This document shows positions 1-10,075 of a stretch of DNA of 64,000 nt, piece after piece. The notes beneath the pieces were generated by a model. That model saw only the letters and a list, made by a program, of their open reading frames with translations. It was not told where the DNA came from and ran no database searches. Where the stretch lies: positions 35,009,916 through 35,073,915 of the forward strand of contig OZ020612.1 in NCBI GenBank assembly GCA_963971575.1, written 5' to 3'. The position numbers and the translations under genes were made by a program. The first letter of the stretch is position 1. Every line of letters starts with the position of its first letter. Source of the DNA: Liopterus haemorrhoidalis (Eukaryota > Arthropoda > Insecta > Coleoptera > Dytiscidae).

Positions 1-165
1 TTATGCAGAACTAGATTTTCAATTCTAGTTACTTTTACCGATTGATTGAAGCTTTTGATCATTTTGTTCAAGAAAAGCCAACTTCAATATATAAAAAAAT
101 AGGTAATAACAACAAAAATGAAAATCCCGGTTAGTTCCGCCTAATCGTTTGGAATAGACTGTACA
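1..165 (+). repeat. Copy of a CTATAG-ended MITE family (left end outside the window)
   Basis: The sequence GAACTAGATTTTCAATTCTAG, TAACTTTTACCGATTGA and GTTTGGAATAGACTGTA matches copies near 26405-26520, 40907-40980, 41532-41691 and 20985-21105. The family end reads CTATAGNCTATTCCAAACC. Confidence 0.5.
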
Positions 166-549
166 TATTACTTTTTTTTCTAACACTAATATAGCAATCC
201 TAATATTAATTTTACACTAACATTACAATATAATAATCCTAATAATAGTTTTATTAATAAATAAATTATAATTATATTTCCCAATACGTTAATTCCAGGG
301 ATTGGAAGAATAACAACTGGGAAAGTGTCAACAAGATCCAAAAATAAACAAGTGTGTTGGCGTCGTTGGTCGTTCGCATTGTTTGCAACATTAGAAGTTT
401 TTTCTTATCTTTTTCTTATTCTGCTAACTGCTAAGAAGAATAAGAACTAACACTATTAGTATTATTATATCACAATAGATGGCACTTATATTTTGTGTAC
501 TAATTTTAATAAAAATAAAATTTTTAAGATTCCAGCGCCTCTAGCGGTA

Positions 550-640
550 GTTTCTGAATTTCAAAGTTTAAACATCGACATCGGTAGTAGACATCGATGT
601 TTTATCGATACTATCGCTGTTTTTTTCCCATTCCTAGTGT
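550..640. repeat. TATCGAT-rich short repeat
   Basis: Repeated ATCGAT/TATCGATA motifs resemble the ends of the element at 38395-39050. Probably a terminal fragment of an old DNA transposon; no partner end was found. Confidence 0.3.
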
Positions 641-1006
641 AAACGATAAAAAGAATAATTTCAAATATTTCCTGGCCCCCCAAATTATACTCAAATATTT
701 CATGCCCCCTCCCCAGATTTTAAGAGCTAGCGCTGCCACTGTTGCGGCTCATTAATCTGGGGATTACGGTGGAAAAAATGTTAATTTTTTTTTACGAAAT
801 TGAACCCCAAACGCATTCTTTATATTTGACTCCCCCGGATAACTACTTGTTCTCAATATGGAAATATCTTGCAAGGAAAAATTTGTATCATATTCCGAAG
901 CGATTAGTGAAACGCTTATTTGGCAAAGTTGAACAAGTTCAATTTTATGGAAAAGATAAAAAAAGCTTAAAAATCGTTTGACCAAATATATCGACCCTAA
1001 GCGTGA

Positions 1007-1092
1007 TCAGTGTTTATGAAACGGTTATAACCGAACCGCAAAACCGCGGGTTTCAGTGCAAAAACCGAAACCGCAAAAAAACGCGGTTTTCG
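1007..1092. mobile_element. hAT-like terminal fragment with AACCGAAACCGC repeats
   Basis: It opens with CAGTGTTTATGAAACGG and continues with several copies of AACCGnAACCGC and their complement CGGTTTTCGGTTT, a layout seen in the ends of some insect hAT elements. No opposite end was found. Confidence 0.3.
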
Positions 1093-1975
1093 GTTTATCC
1101 TTAAGAAATTAATCCTTAAGAAAAAAGATACAAAGGTAAGAAGAAAATCTCTCAAATGTGACAACAAATGTATTATTCTTGAATAAAGGCTTTATTTGAT
1201 TTAAAAAAATATCAGTAGATAGGTGCATAATGTATGCTACCTACTAGACTTTTTCTTTTTTATTAGATATCAAACATAGAGAAATGTCGTGGCGCCAGAC
1301 GCAATGCGCATGGGAAAGTCAGTGCGCCAGAGTGCACAATCCACTATAAAGCAACATCCACCTACGCCGAAAGAACATTTTTATTAAGCGCCAACTTCTG
1401 CACCAAATTGCGTTCACGTTTAAAGGATAAACATTTAAATAGTTTAGTGTTTTTAAAAGCCTTTTATTTAAATTTAAATAAACCTTAAGTTAGTATGTTA
1501 CGTAGGTTGTAGTGTATAATTATTATATGGTTTTTTATTAGTGTTAGTTTTTTTATTGTAAAGTACAATACTGTATTTGAACACATAATAAAAATGTATT
1601 GATTTATTACGACTTCTACTTTGAAGTAAGTCATTAAAAGTTCACCACTTAAGATCTCTCTTATCTGGAAATGCCGATATTTTAAATAATCCACTACGAA
1701 AATGTTATCGCCTTAACCTACAACATTCACAAAATATAGTTTTTAATTATTTTTAGAGACGTGTCATGCAAAAATATGGTTTTATAAACATTTGTATTAA
1801 TTTACTTGTTGATAAAATAGTAAAACAGGTTCACAAAATATTGTAAAACATATTTATTCCTATAATTTCACTTTCACAGCTATGTAACAATACCATCGGG
1901 TACCCTTTATCTACGTTCCAAAATTCAACACCTCGGCGCTACGATCTTAAATTTATTTCCCTATATGTTAGCGTA
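1093..1975. other. Intergenic sequence, nothing recognised
   Basis: AT-rich, stop-dense in all frames, with no domain or terminal repeat that I can support. One GC-richer patch (1290-1330) contains GGCGCCAGACGC and TGCGCCAGAGTGC. Confidence 0.4.
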
Positions 1976-2645
1976 TTGCTAAATTATCAGTCTGATTCCT
2001 GATTACTCAATTGTGTGTGAGATTGGCTACAAAAATACTGTCGAACACAAAATCATCAACACTGACCTAAGCCCCAATTATTAGGAAATTGTATACTAAG
2101 ATTCGATTTTTTTCAGTACTAATGGAAAAAGCAGGTTTTAAATTATTAGAATAAGCTTTTGCTTTTTGGAGTCTCTTCTGCCAAAACAAGAAAAACTTCC
2201 GGCAAAAGTATCTTCACAAACATCAGTGGCATATCAGTGCCGTGTCAGTTCAGTGTCAGTATCGGTGATGCCTATTCACACATATTCGTACGGGGTATTA
2301 AGTCTTAAATCAGTGAATTTCGAGATATGTATTTGGAAGGTAAGAGGAAGTGCAAACGTGGGCATCAGAGCCGGCACTAGCTTCTTTGGCACCCAGGCAA
2401 GATCAAAAATTGCGCTTCGTAAAAAAAAAAGAAAATGGTATTCCAAAAACCGCCTAACGAGTAAAAATAGGTATTTGAGCTCTTGTTTTGCCACCCCTCG
2501 TTACGTGACGTTTTGAACCTGTAGTTATTTTGCCCTTGTTTTTCGTCGCTTCTGGCGGGTGATGTGTGTAAATAGACTTTAAAACATACGCGATTGGCAT
2601 TAGCATACTGGTGCCAATTTGTGAATCAACAACTTTAAAACCAAC
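1976..2645 (+). repeat. Unclassified dispersed repeat, copy 1
   Basis: It shares long stretches with 3752-3885 and 4476-4645 (for example AATGGAAAAAGCAGGTTT and ACACAAAATCATCAA). In the second copy a microsatellite-bearing element interrupts the repeat. No coding potential was recognised; the 116-codon ORF inside has no family features. Confidence 0.5.
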
Positions 2646-2984
2646 CACCTTAGGAGTAAGCGTCTACAACTTTACTAGTTTCGTCTTTATTTTAACCTTA
2701 TTTCGTCTGGTTTAAGTCCAACAACAGCTGCAGTTTGACCGACAATCACGCCCTAAGCTTCGGTTATTTGACGCATACCATAACTTCATGTACCATGAGT
2801 TCAAAAAGAAATTACATAAGGGTTGGCTATGAAAAAAATATAAGTAATGTCTACTGCAAGCATTATATAACAATTGACTAATTGAATTTTCAAAATAAAC
2901 TTATGACAACAACAACCTTATGACCCTTATGAAATTTCTTTTTGAACTATTGGTATTTTTTGGACTTTAAGATATCCGAGAATT

Positions 2985-3135
2985 ATACGCAAGGCCGAGT
3001 ATCACATAAGAACTGAGGACTAGACGATTATAGTAGATATGACACGTGATGACGATGAAAGAGGATATGTGAAGGCAAATTGGACACCCATCGAGCAATG
3101 GGAAAACCACGCAAGCGATGAAGAGATCAACTAAC
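2985..3135 (+). pseudogene. LINE reverse-transcriptase C-terminal remnant
   Basis: In shifting frames the + strand reads TRDDDER, then RICEGKLDTHRAMGKPRKR, a stop where W is expected, then RDQL. The GKPRKRWRDxL pattern is the familiar tail of RTE/CR1-type LINE ORF2. It is heavily decayed. Confidence 0.45.
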
Positions 3136-3171
3136 CGAATATCCACATTGGAGATGGTCAAATATGAGCGA

Positions 3172-3283
3172 TTTCTAAAATCAGACCACTTGACATGGAT
3201 GAACCAACAGGAAACCACGTAGATATGCATAGTTATATATGTACGTGGGTCAATACATGTCAAGTGGTTTGATTTTAGAAATC
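3172..3283. repeat. 28-bp inverted repeat (hairpin)
   Basis: GATTTCTAAAATCAGACCAC followed by TTGACATG (from 3170) recurs as its reverse complement with one mismatch at 3256-3283, about 57 bases apart. Confidence 0.6.
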
Positions 3284-3751
3284 ATCCACACTCGAACGTC
3301 TCCGATTTAGCTGAAAATTTAACTGTTTATAGATTATGTTATTATATTTCATATGATATATTACATTATTGTTATCATATTGATTATATTACAAGTCATA
3401 TGTTAGAAATGAACTTGTGAAAATTTTTAGAACGATATATTAAATATCCAGGGAGATATGATATTCTGTTTGAAGTCTATCTCGCAAGGCAGTTGAACGG
3501 TCTCAAAATATTCGTTTGACTGTCTGTTACTCGACAACCAAAGCAGCTATTGGTCTGATAATGGGTATTCATTTTAAACTTTTTGCTGTGAATCAAAATA
3601 AGCATGCTGTATATCCAAAAATAATTGCCCTTTGAAGGATAAGGGATGAAATTTGACACAAAATTTTTTAGGGTCAATTATTTATAGAACGAACAAGCAG
3701 GTAAATCTGCTGTTTGGTATACCTATTAAAATTATATATGTTAATGTATTG

Positions 3752-4645
3752 TTAAATTATCAGCATTACTGCTGAATTAGATGTGGAGTTACTGCACAAG
3801 AAAAATGATCTATAACACAAAATCATCAAAACTGGCCTAGGTTCAGCCGCAAATATCAGGAAATTATCATCTCAGATTAAATTTTTAGCATCCACCAACA
3901 TATATAAAGAAGGTATTGTGATCATACCGATTTTGACATTTCGAGATTTCGATGGATCTCCACGAATTGAGGTCCCCACACAACGTTTTGACTATTTTTA
4001 GCATGATGTCTGTCGGTTTGTCTGTCTGTCTGTCTCTCTGTCTGTCTGTCCGTCTGTCTGTCCGTCTGTCTGTCTGCGTACACGTGCAGAGCAAATTCGG
4101 CTGAAAGGATTTTTATGAAACTGCATAGTTAAGCTTTTGATCAATGGCACGAGCTGGTCAACATTTGGTAAAAATCGGTTGGCTAGAAAAGGGAGTTTAC
4201 TCGTGGCAATTTTAAAATTAATTAATTAATAAAAAAATTATTTAAAAAAAGGTGCTAAACAAGCAATATCTAACAACTTTTTTTTGAGACATTTATTGAA
4301 AATTTTTTCATTTATCTGTTTTTTCATACTTATATGTAACGTTTCCATGGTCATGATAAATAATACCTCTGTTAGAAAATATTAGGTCAAGTTATTTCTA
4401 CTCTGTTACTAGAATGTATTTTATACAAGTACTTTGTGATGGCGGTCGGTCCTGTGGTGGCCACAGTTGATTTTTTTTTCTATATCAATGGAAAAAGCAG
4501 GTTTGAGACTATTAGAATTAGTTTTTTTTTTTTGAGTTTCTTCTGCTACATGATAAACAAGGTTAAAAATCCTAATAAAACATATGCACTCGAAGTAACT
4601 TGCCAGTTTGTAAATCAATAACTTCACGACAAATCGCATTAGGAG
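3752..4645 (+). repeat. Unclassified dispersed repeat, copy 2, interrupted
   Basis: The left part (3752-3885) and right part (4476-4645) are each homologous to the 1976-2645 repeat. The 3886-4475 segment is absent from copy 1, which defines it as an insertion. Confidence 0.55.
3886..4475 (+). mobile_element. Helentron-like non-autonomous element with central TCTG/TCCG microsatellite, copy 1
   Basis: The start (CCACCAACATATATAAAG) and the end (GATGGCGGTCGGTCC, then the hairpin CTGTGGTGGCCACAG, then TTGATTTTT) match the other copies at 21514-24005. The centre (about 4012-4075) is (TCTG/TCCG)n. An empty-site comparison with 1976-2645 shows insertion in a T-rich tract. The inverted-repeat pair ACCGACCGCC/GGCGGTCGGT, the 3' hairpin and the microsatellite are the hallmarks of Helentron-derived elements; that class name is an inference. 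Confidence 0.6.
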
Positions 4646-5480
4646 TAAATAAAAATTGCGCTGGCAAATTCTTTCGCCTGGTTCAATTACAAATGTTCAA
4701 GAAAATTCTGCACATTAATGTGAACCGGAATAGTACAAGAGGAATTTTTAATTTGAATAGTTTTTAACGAATTTTGTAATTAATTTCGCTTGTAAATCTC
4801 TAGATAGGGATTACGCACATAGATTATTCTTTCAAAAGTTATTGATATTTATGATTATTAATATGTAGCCACAATTTGTTAACTCTTATTAAATACCTAT
4901 AAAACCCTAAAATGTGTGAAAATTCACACTTCACATAAATTTTTTTAATATTATAAACTATTTTTATAAAAGCGTAATGTATTTTTTATTTGTAGTTTAA
5001 TTTTTCATTTTTATTGTCGATTAAAAAGTCGAAGTTTATTTTTGCGCAATGATGCGGTATTGCTCGCATTTATTGTATTAACAGCTCAGTGTCGCAATTC
5101 AAGGTGCGATTGTTTTAATCTAAAACAAAATCGCTATATCTGTTATATTTTGTGTTTTTACAACTGTCAAAATTTTAATTTCAATGCCAAATGTCAATTA
5201 ATTATATTTTATTTACAGAAAGGAAAAATGGGATAAGTAACAGCAATCATACTTTAAGATATAAGTAATTACATTGCAGTTAATTAAACAAATTTGAAGC
5301 GAAAGCGCCTTTTTCTTTAATTCAAATATTTTTGAAATATTTGTTTAAAAAGTACAAATCAAAGTACAGCCAGTAGTACCTGTTTTACATGAATATAGTA
5401 TCAAAGTTTATGTTTTTCTTGTATAACTTTCACTTGTTTTAAGTATGGCAAACCTGAGTACAGGAGGTTAATACTACTGA
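4646..5480. repeat. Dispersed-repeat DNA upstream of exon 1
   Basis: The segment 4712-4990 carries two motifs that recur through the window: GTGAACCGGAATAGTACAA (also near 42970, 27470, 62830) and TGTGTGAAAATTCACACTT (also near 26750, 45890, 45980, 56965 inverted). The remainder (4990-5480) is AT-rich with nothing recognised. Confidence 0.5.
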
Positions 5481-5481
5481 G

Positions 5482-5520
5482 TCAGTTACATTCAAAGTCT
5501 CTTCGTAGTTGGTTAGACGG
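5482..5520 (+). promoter_or_regulatory. Candidate TATA-less core promoter (Inr plus DPE-like)
   Basis: A perfect arthropod initiator TCAGTT lies at 5482-5487, and a YYANWYY match has its A at 5488. A DPE-like AGACG begins at 5515, exactly +28 from A5488 (+32 from A5484). Two very short upstream ORFs lie between here and the ATG at 5656. The placement fits transcription into exon 1, with a 5' UTR of about 170 bases, but such short motifs occur by chance. Confidence 0.35.
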
Positions 5521-5655
5521 TCTTCACGCAAGTGGTTAGTGGATTAATTAATGAAATTAAAATAATTTTAGTGATACACCTTGGACTTATAAATCAAGAA
5601 GAAAATAACATGTATATTTATTAAATTTTGAAGAATTAGGAATAAAATTTTTAAG

Positions 5656-5749
5656 ATGAGTGCAACACAAACATGGATCTTAAGACTGTCTATTGTTTTG
5701 GGGATGGTTGCTGCTGTTGTCACTATTTTATATTTCACACCAATGCCAG
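5656..5749 (+). CDS. First coding exon of a laccase-like multicopper oxidase (N-terminal hydrophobic segment)
   Basis: The ATG opens 31 full codons plus one base before a GTATTT donor at 5750. The peptide is MSATQTWILR followed by a hydrophobic run (about residues 11-27, rich in V, I, L, A), which looks like a signal peptide or N-terminal anchor. The exon ends in phase 1, and the only good partner seen, at 59315, opens with the two missing bases. An in-frame read-through ORF runs on to 5841, but its composition becomes intronic after 5749. Insect laccases are secreted copper oxidases of phenols (cuticle tanning, defence, gut). This exon holds only the targeting segment, so the family call rests on exon 2. 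It could be an unrelated secreted protein if the exons are not spliced together. Confidence 0.6.
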
Positions 5750-6075
5750 GTATTTATTTTTTATTTATTAATTTATATATTGATTTAGTATTTAGTAAAA
5801 GTTATTTTAGTATTTTATATAAATTGTTTACATGTAGATAGGTTTTATTTTGTTTTTATTTATAACGACTGTTTTGTTTTTTTGTTTCCAATGATGCCAA
5901 ATTGAAACATATTTAAAATTTAAATTATACAAAGTGGTTTTAAATAAAGTACACAACTGTGGATTTTCTCCTCTATTTTTGGGTTCTGCTAGTAGGGTGG
6001 ACCTTTGGCCTTACTCACACAAGCCCTTGTATTTTGATCTGTTAAATATCTGGTCCTTCTAAGTATCTTGTATAT

Positions 6076-6384
6076 CAGTGGTGTCCAACATAGTAGGGCC
6101 ATATTTAATTATAAATATGTTTCAAGAGCAGTAGGTCTTTAAAAATCACTTGAGGACGGGAGGTTGAAATTTCGAAAATCACTTAAGAACGGGCGGAAGA
6201 AATCCTGAAAAATCAATAAAGTACGTCTTCCCCCCATCGAAGGGACAAATTCAAAATATCACTTGAGGACGTCGCGTAGTAATTCCAAAAATCACTTGAG
6301 GACGAAGGGGCAGAATTTTTGTGTGGCCTTCTGAAATTATTGTCGTGCCGGACTCGGTCTGCTCGCCTTAGGTTGACACCGTTG
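6076..6384. mobile_element. hAT-type MITE with internal AATCACTTGAGGACG repeats
   Basis: The left end CAGTGGTGTCCAAC and right end GTTGACACCGTTG form imperfect terminal inverted repeats. Flanking octamers TTGTATAT and GTGTACAT agree at six of eight positions, as an aged TSD. The interior has four copies of an ATCACTTGAGGACG-type motif. No ORF. Confidence 0.6.
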
Positions 6385-7004
6385 GTGTACATGTAAAATT
6401 ATGGGTATCAGTCACTCGCAATTGGTTATGATAACTAGCTAAAAAAGAAGGAAGACGGAGAGAAGTGATGACAAAAAGAGGAAGACGGACGCAAGTGATA
6501 ACTAAAAGAAAAAGTTGGACGAATCGAACTGATAAAAAACTAAAATAGTCTGTTATAGCTCACTCGAAAAATGCGAGCGTGCGAGTGGGATTTTCGAGGG
6601 TTGTCTATAGTTGCTAGGTCGTTTGTCCGCTGATCTCTTCATCTTATGTGATGTCTTCGCATGGTTCAACAATCTTGTTTCCCAGATCTACTTACTCGTT
6701 TTGTCCTTTCTAGGGTATGGCCAAGGTATAACCAAGAAACCCATATATCATCAATCACGTGTCTGTTTGTATGATAGAAATTGTGGCCAAACGGCTGGAT
6801 GGAGTTTTATATATAAAATATTCAGTTTAATTTGTCCACTATTGTTATCTCGAGAACCATACGAGCTACGAGGTTAGTTAAATTAGACGACAGTTTTTAT
6901 GAAATAATAAAAAAAGATGAGCAATATTTTTTGTTCAGTGGTTTTCCAATATTGTGCAACTTTCTAATCATAAATGGAAACAAACTTTTTTTGCTTATTC
7001 GTGT
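6385..7004. other. Unclassified repeat DNA
   Basis: 6420-6540 holds an imperfect ~30-bp direct repeat (GGAAGACGGANGNAAGTGAT). 6715-6860 resembles 27035-27190 (TAGGGTNTNG...GTGGCCAAACGG), a dispersed family. No gene recognised. Confidence 0.4.
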
Positions 7005-7150
7005 ATTTTATTAAGAATTTAAAGATATAAAAAATCATAGTCTTATATAAAAAAATAACAGTGAAAATTACAATTTTAATTTATATTAATATTATTGAAA
7101 TCTCATTCTAGCAAAAGTTTTATGAGCTAATAACTGCTAAATAAGGCGCG
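7005..7150 (+). repeat. ~145-bp dispersed repeat, copy 1 of 2
   Basis: Direct match to 11735-11880: GAATTTAAAGATATAAA, ATTGAAATCTCATTCTA/TTTGAAATCTCATTCTA, and AACTGCTAAATAAGG/TACTGCTAACTAAGG. Confidence 0.6.
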
Positions 7151-7786
7151 GACATATTATGCAAAACCAATTAAAATTTAAATATTATCATTGTCTTTCT
7201 AAGCCAGCGGTTCCCAACCTGGGGTACGTTTACTCCTGAGGATACGCGGAGGACCATTTGTGGGTACACAAAAATAATATAGATAATGGCGAAGAACACC
7301 AGAATTTTACAGAGACTTTTGTTAATGTTGAAAAAGAAAAATTGATTGAACTGTCGACTGATTCTTCTTTTGAATCTGATTTCAAAAACAGAAGTCTCAG
7401 TGACTTCTGGGCAGTAATGAAAGAAGAGTATCAAGAACTCAGTTACAAAGCAATAAAATATTTATTACTTTTCACGAGCTAGTCACTAGTCGAAAGAGCA
7501 TTCTCGTTTAAGGTCGGACCCCACATAACCGCACCGTGTGACGGCCGTGTGCTGGGCGTCGCACGGCGAGAGAGAGCACAATGGAAGTATACCGGCTAGT
7601 CCCCACTTAACCGCACCGACACCGCACCAACCCCACCGCACCGAGTCCGCGCCGTGCCCGACAAGTTTATTTTACTTTTTGACGAGCACTTTTGCGGTGT
7701 ACGAGGTTGATTGAACATTTATTTTTTGCTAACAATTTTTTAAATATTAAATTAATATAATACTCGTACATTTATTATTATAAATA

Positions 7787-7835
7787 ATGAACGTAGAAAA
7801 ATGAATGGAAGAGGTTAGAAAGTTTCCTGTGTTCT
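7787..7835 (+). pseudogene. MADF-protein N-terminal stump (Harbinger A)
   Basis: Reads MNVEK, stop, MEEVRKFPV, fitting the first helix of MADF domains (x-EKxIEEVRKYPxLW). It is lost after ~16 codons, where the internal deletion begins. In PIF/Harbinger elements the MADF/Myb-like partner assists transposase DNA binding or nuclear import (known of the family). Confidence 0.45.
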
Positions 7836-7863
7836 GTTTTTCTTGGAGTTTCAGTTCCAGTTA

Positions 7864-7986
7864 GTTGAATGTGTACATCGAAATTCTAAAATATTCGTAA
7901 AACTTCGCCTCATCGCACTTTAGATGAGGCAGCAGCGAGCAAAACTCCCCTTCAACACATCTTTTCTTCCATGCGTTGTGAACCTA
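7864..7986 (-). pseudogene. Harbinger transposase N-terminal fragment (element A)
   Basis: The - strand reads a stop in place of W, then VHNAWKKRCVEGEFCSLLPH and LKCDEAKFYEYFRISMYTFN. This is the conserved N-terminal block of DDE_Tnp_4-type transposases (R-F-W-V-H-P-W...GEF..L...L..D...F..YFRM). The DDE catalytic core is absent. Confidence 0.7.
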
Positions 7987-8392
7987 CATTTTTCTCCTAT
8001 TCTTCTGCTGATTACGATGGTTTCTTCTCCAATTAACATCTTCTTCCTTTAAAGGAAGTGCTACCTTCCTTAATTCACTATTTGTAAAACTTCTTAACAT
8101 TTTGTCTCCATGAAACAGCTGTGTGAGCTTCAAAAAGAATACTTAACTGCAATTGTGAGACAGACCGCACGGCCGACACACGGATCACGTGCGGACAAGT
8201 GGGATCTCCTATCACCGTCACCGACAGTCGGCCGACTTGCGGTGCGGGCACGGTGCGAGCGCGGTGCGTCATCTGGGGTCCGACCTTTATGCGTACATTA
8301 TGAATAAACATCGCAATAAGCTTGAAACAGCTCCTGATTTCAGGTTATATCTGTCTTCATTTGACCTGATTTTAAAAAACTCTGATCCATAA

Positions 8393-8797
8393 AACAAGCT
8401 CAAGGATCGCATTAAAATTATTAAGAACCACGATGGAAGAAAAGATGAATAATCGTTATTTAAAATTTTACGAATAATTATTCTACTTTCTACAGAAGGT
8501 AATGTGGGTAAAAATTATTTTAATAATGATTATATTTATTTTGATATTCGCTAATATAAAAAATTTAAAAAAATAATGAAAGCATTAAATGTAATATTAA
8601 GAAAAATAAATGTAAATAAAAAAATAAAATAAAATAAAGGATGGGTGCGGGTATAGAAGATAGGGGTTCTCATAAATGAAAAGTCTAATCAAGGGAGAGG
8701 GTGAATATAATTTCTATATTTTACTCATCAATATACGTCAAAGGCTAAATAACAATAACAAAATGGCCCCTGAGATATATTTGTTTATTAGGCCGTC
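8393..8797. other. AT-rich spacer
   Basis: Contains an A/T simple tract (8570-8640) and no recognised feature. Confidence 0.4.
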
Positions 8798-8805
8798 CGC
8801 TAAAC

Positions 8806-9473
8806 CAGTGTTCTTCAACCCGTGACCGGTGCCGGTCCGCAGAAAATTCCTGTCGGTCCGCGAAATATTTCGACCAAATCATGTAGATACACACTCTGTT
8901 CACGAGTATACAGCATATTTTTTTAGTCGCCGCAGAAGCTAACTTTTGGCCGAACCATGATTTATTTAATATTTACAAGCCCCAATACAACGCTTCTCGC
9001 GGCTATTTTTCATACTTCTTTAGATCGTATTTCCTGATTTTGTCGTGCATTTGAGTGAGGCAAAACTTGCTTATATGGCGGACATATTCAGTCTGTCCAA
9101 TGAAGTTAATATTTTTCTGCAGGGGTCATATTCAAATATTTTTAATTTAAGAAATAAAATGGATACGTTCAAAAAGCTAGCTCTTTGGAATGGTCGCTTA
9201 CAAGAGGAAGATATAGAAATGTTTCCACTTTCGGAAGAGTTTTTGGTTGCTGCTGATGTCAACCAAAAATTACCTATTGTGCGAAAAGACTTTTTCAGCC
9301 ATGTCCATAATAAAAACCAAACAAAGAAATCGAAAGGATGCCAATGCAGCGCTTCTTCTCCCAGACACAACTCTGCAGCCATGTATATTAAATTATCTTA
9401 GCTTTCAGCTGGTCCGCGATATATTTATTCTATTTTCACCGGTCCGCAGGTGGCAAAAGGTTGAAGAACACTG
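8806..9473 (+). mobile_element. hAT element, internally deleted (668 bp), perfect TSD
   Basis: Ends CAGTGTTCTTCAACC and GGTTGAAGAACACTG are perfect inverted repeats. The flanking octamer CGCTAAAC is duplicated exactly (8798-8805 and 9474-9481). Subterminal CCGGTCCGCAG repeats occur at both ends. Confidence 0.93.
9033..9320 (+). pseudogene. hAT transposase fragment (ZBED5/FAM200-like)
   Basis: The open frame encodes HLSEAKLAYMADIFSLSNEV, NIFLQGSYSNIFNLRNKMDT, FKKLALWNGRLQEEDIEMFP and LSEEFLVA. This matches the helical part of ZBED5/FAM200/EPM2AIP1-type hAT transposases (KLAYLADIF..LNELN..LQG......F..K..LW...+..G....FP.L..FL). About 100 of some 600 codons remain, with no BED finger and no DDE residues. 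It is open but too short to act. Confidence 0.75.
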
Positions 9474-9529
9474 CGCTAAACTACTCTAAGGCGGAGCGCT
9501 CCTCAAACTAATATGAGTAATATGAGATA

Positions 9530-9663
9530 TAAATCAGTGACAGCTTATAAATTGACCGAGTAGTTTGATGACAGCAAGCGTTAAAAAAAAACAAGTTTGT
9601 GAAAAAATTAATATTAGTCGTCAAGGTTTTCGTTGGATGATTTTTTACGATTTTACGATTTTT
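9530..9663 (+). mobile_element. mariner 5' fragment
   Basis: Matches 24260-24380 of the mariner below: CAGCTTATAAATTGACCGAG, TAGTTTGATGACAGC and the start codon context CGTTGGATGATTTTTTACGA. Its own 5' terminal repeat is absent. Confidence 0.75.
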
Positions 9664-10075
9664 TACAAGGGTTACCTTTTAACTTTTTACAAAAACTAAG
9701 AAAGAAAAAATATGTTTCGGAACAAACTGCTTTTCAAAATATTCACCTTTAAGATTTATATACTTTTGCATTCGTTCAAACCAATTCTCGAAACATTTTT
9801 TCCACTCTGAAGTTGGTATCTCAAAAACATGGTTTTCGAATGCTTCAACGGCTTCTTGAGGTGATCAAAATCGCTGTCCACGCATTTTTGTTTGACAATA
9901 GGGAACAAAAAAAAAGTTGTTAGGGGATAAATCAGGTGAATACGGGCAATGCGACATTAATACGATGTTTTTCTCTTTCAAATAATCAATTGTTTGACAT
10001 GCTATGTGGGAGCTTGCATTATCACGATGAAGAATGATGCGACGTTTTTGGTTGTTTTTCCTGATTTTGTCGTGA
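9664..10075 (-). mobile_element. mariner 3' fragment in inverted orientation
   Basis: Starts with TA then CAAGGGTTACCTTTTAAC, the terminal repeat also found as CGAGGGTTACCTTTTAT at 24163. The - strand encodes the decayed C-terminal half, including YSPDLSPNNFF, where the third catalytic Asp is replaced by Asn. It breaks off at ~10075 within the HHDN/DKIRKNN region. Confidence 0.75.

Larger units (their letters stand above)
7511..8286. mobile_element. PIF/Harbinger element A, internally deleted (776 bp)
   Basis: Terminal inverted repeats AGGTCGGACCCCACATAACC (left) and its near complement (right, 8262-8286) are flanked by TTA at 7508-7510 and 8287-8289, the Harbinger target duplication. Both subterminal regions are GC-rich and packed with CCGCACCG/CGGTGCGG motifs (7525-7655 and 8165-8280). 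Inside, the start of a MADF gene (+) meets the start of a transposase gene (-). Confidence 0.85.
7205..8392 (+). mobile_element. hAT element remnant (left end plus transposase C-terminus), interrupted by a Harbinger element
   Basis: The left end CAGCGGTTCCCAACCTGGGG is a typical hAT terminus. It is followed within ~60 bp by the C-terminal transposase coding region, so most of the element is deleted. A Harbinger element (7511-8286) with TTA duplications sits inside the dimerisation-domain coding sequence. No right terminus was found before 8806. Confidence 0.7.
7300..8392 (+). pseudogene. hAT transposase C-terminal dimerisation domain, split
   Basis: The first part (to ~7490) encodes KEKLIELSTDSSFESDF, SLSDFWAVMKEEYQELSYKA and IKYLLLFTS. 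After the insertion the second part reads NKHRNKLETAP and DFRLYLSSFDLILKNSDP. This is the conserved hAT C-terminal block of the ZBED/SCAND3-like type (EL..DS..., FW..V..EYP.LS..A, LLPF.TTYLCE..FS, NR...E.DLRL.LS). A stop after FTS and a frame slip near 8300 break it. Only about 100 of the usual ~600 residues remain. Confidence 0.75.

Noticed and set aside
9033..10072. A shared 15-base string CCTGATTTTGTCGTG in the hAT (9033) and mariner (10058) fragments, suggesting a common origin
   Set aside because: In each place it falls in the expected reading of a different transposase; the flanks do not match, so it is most likely chance.
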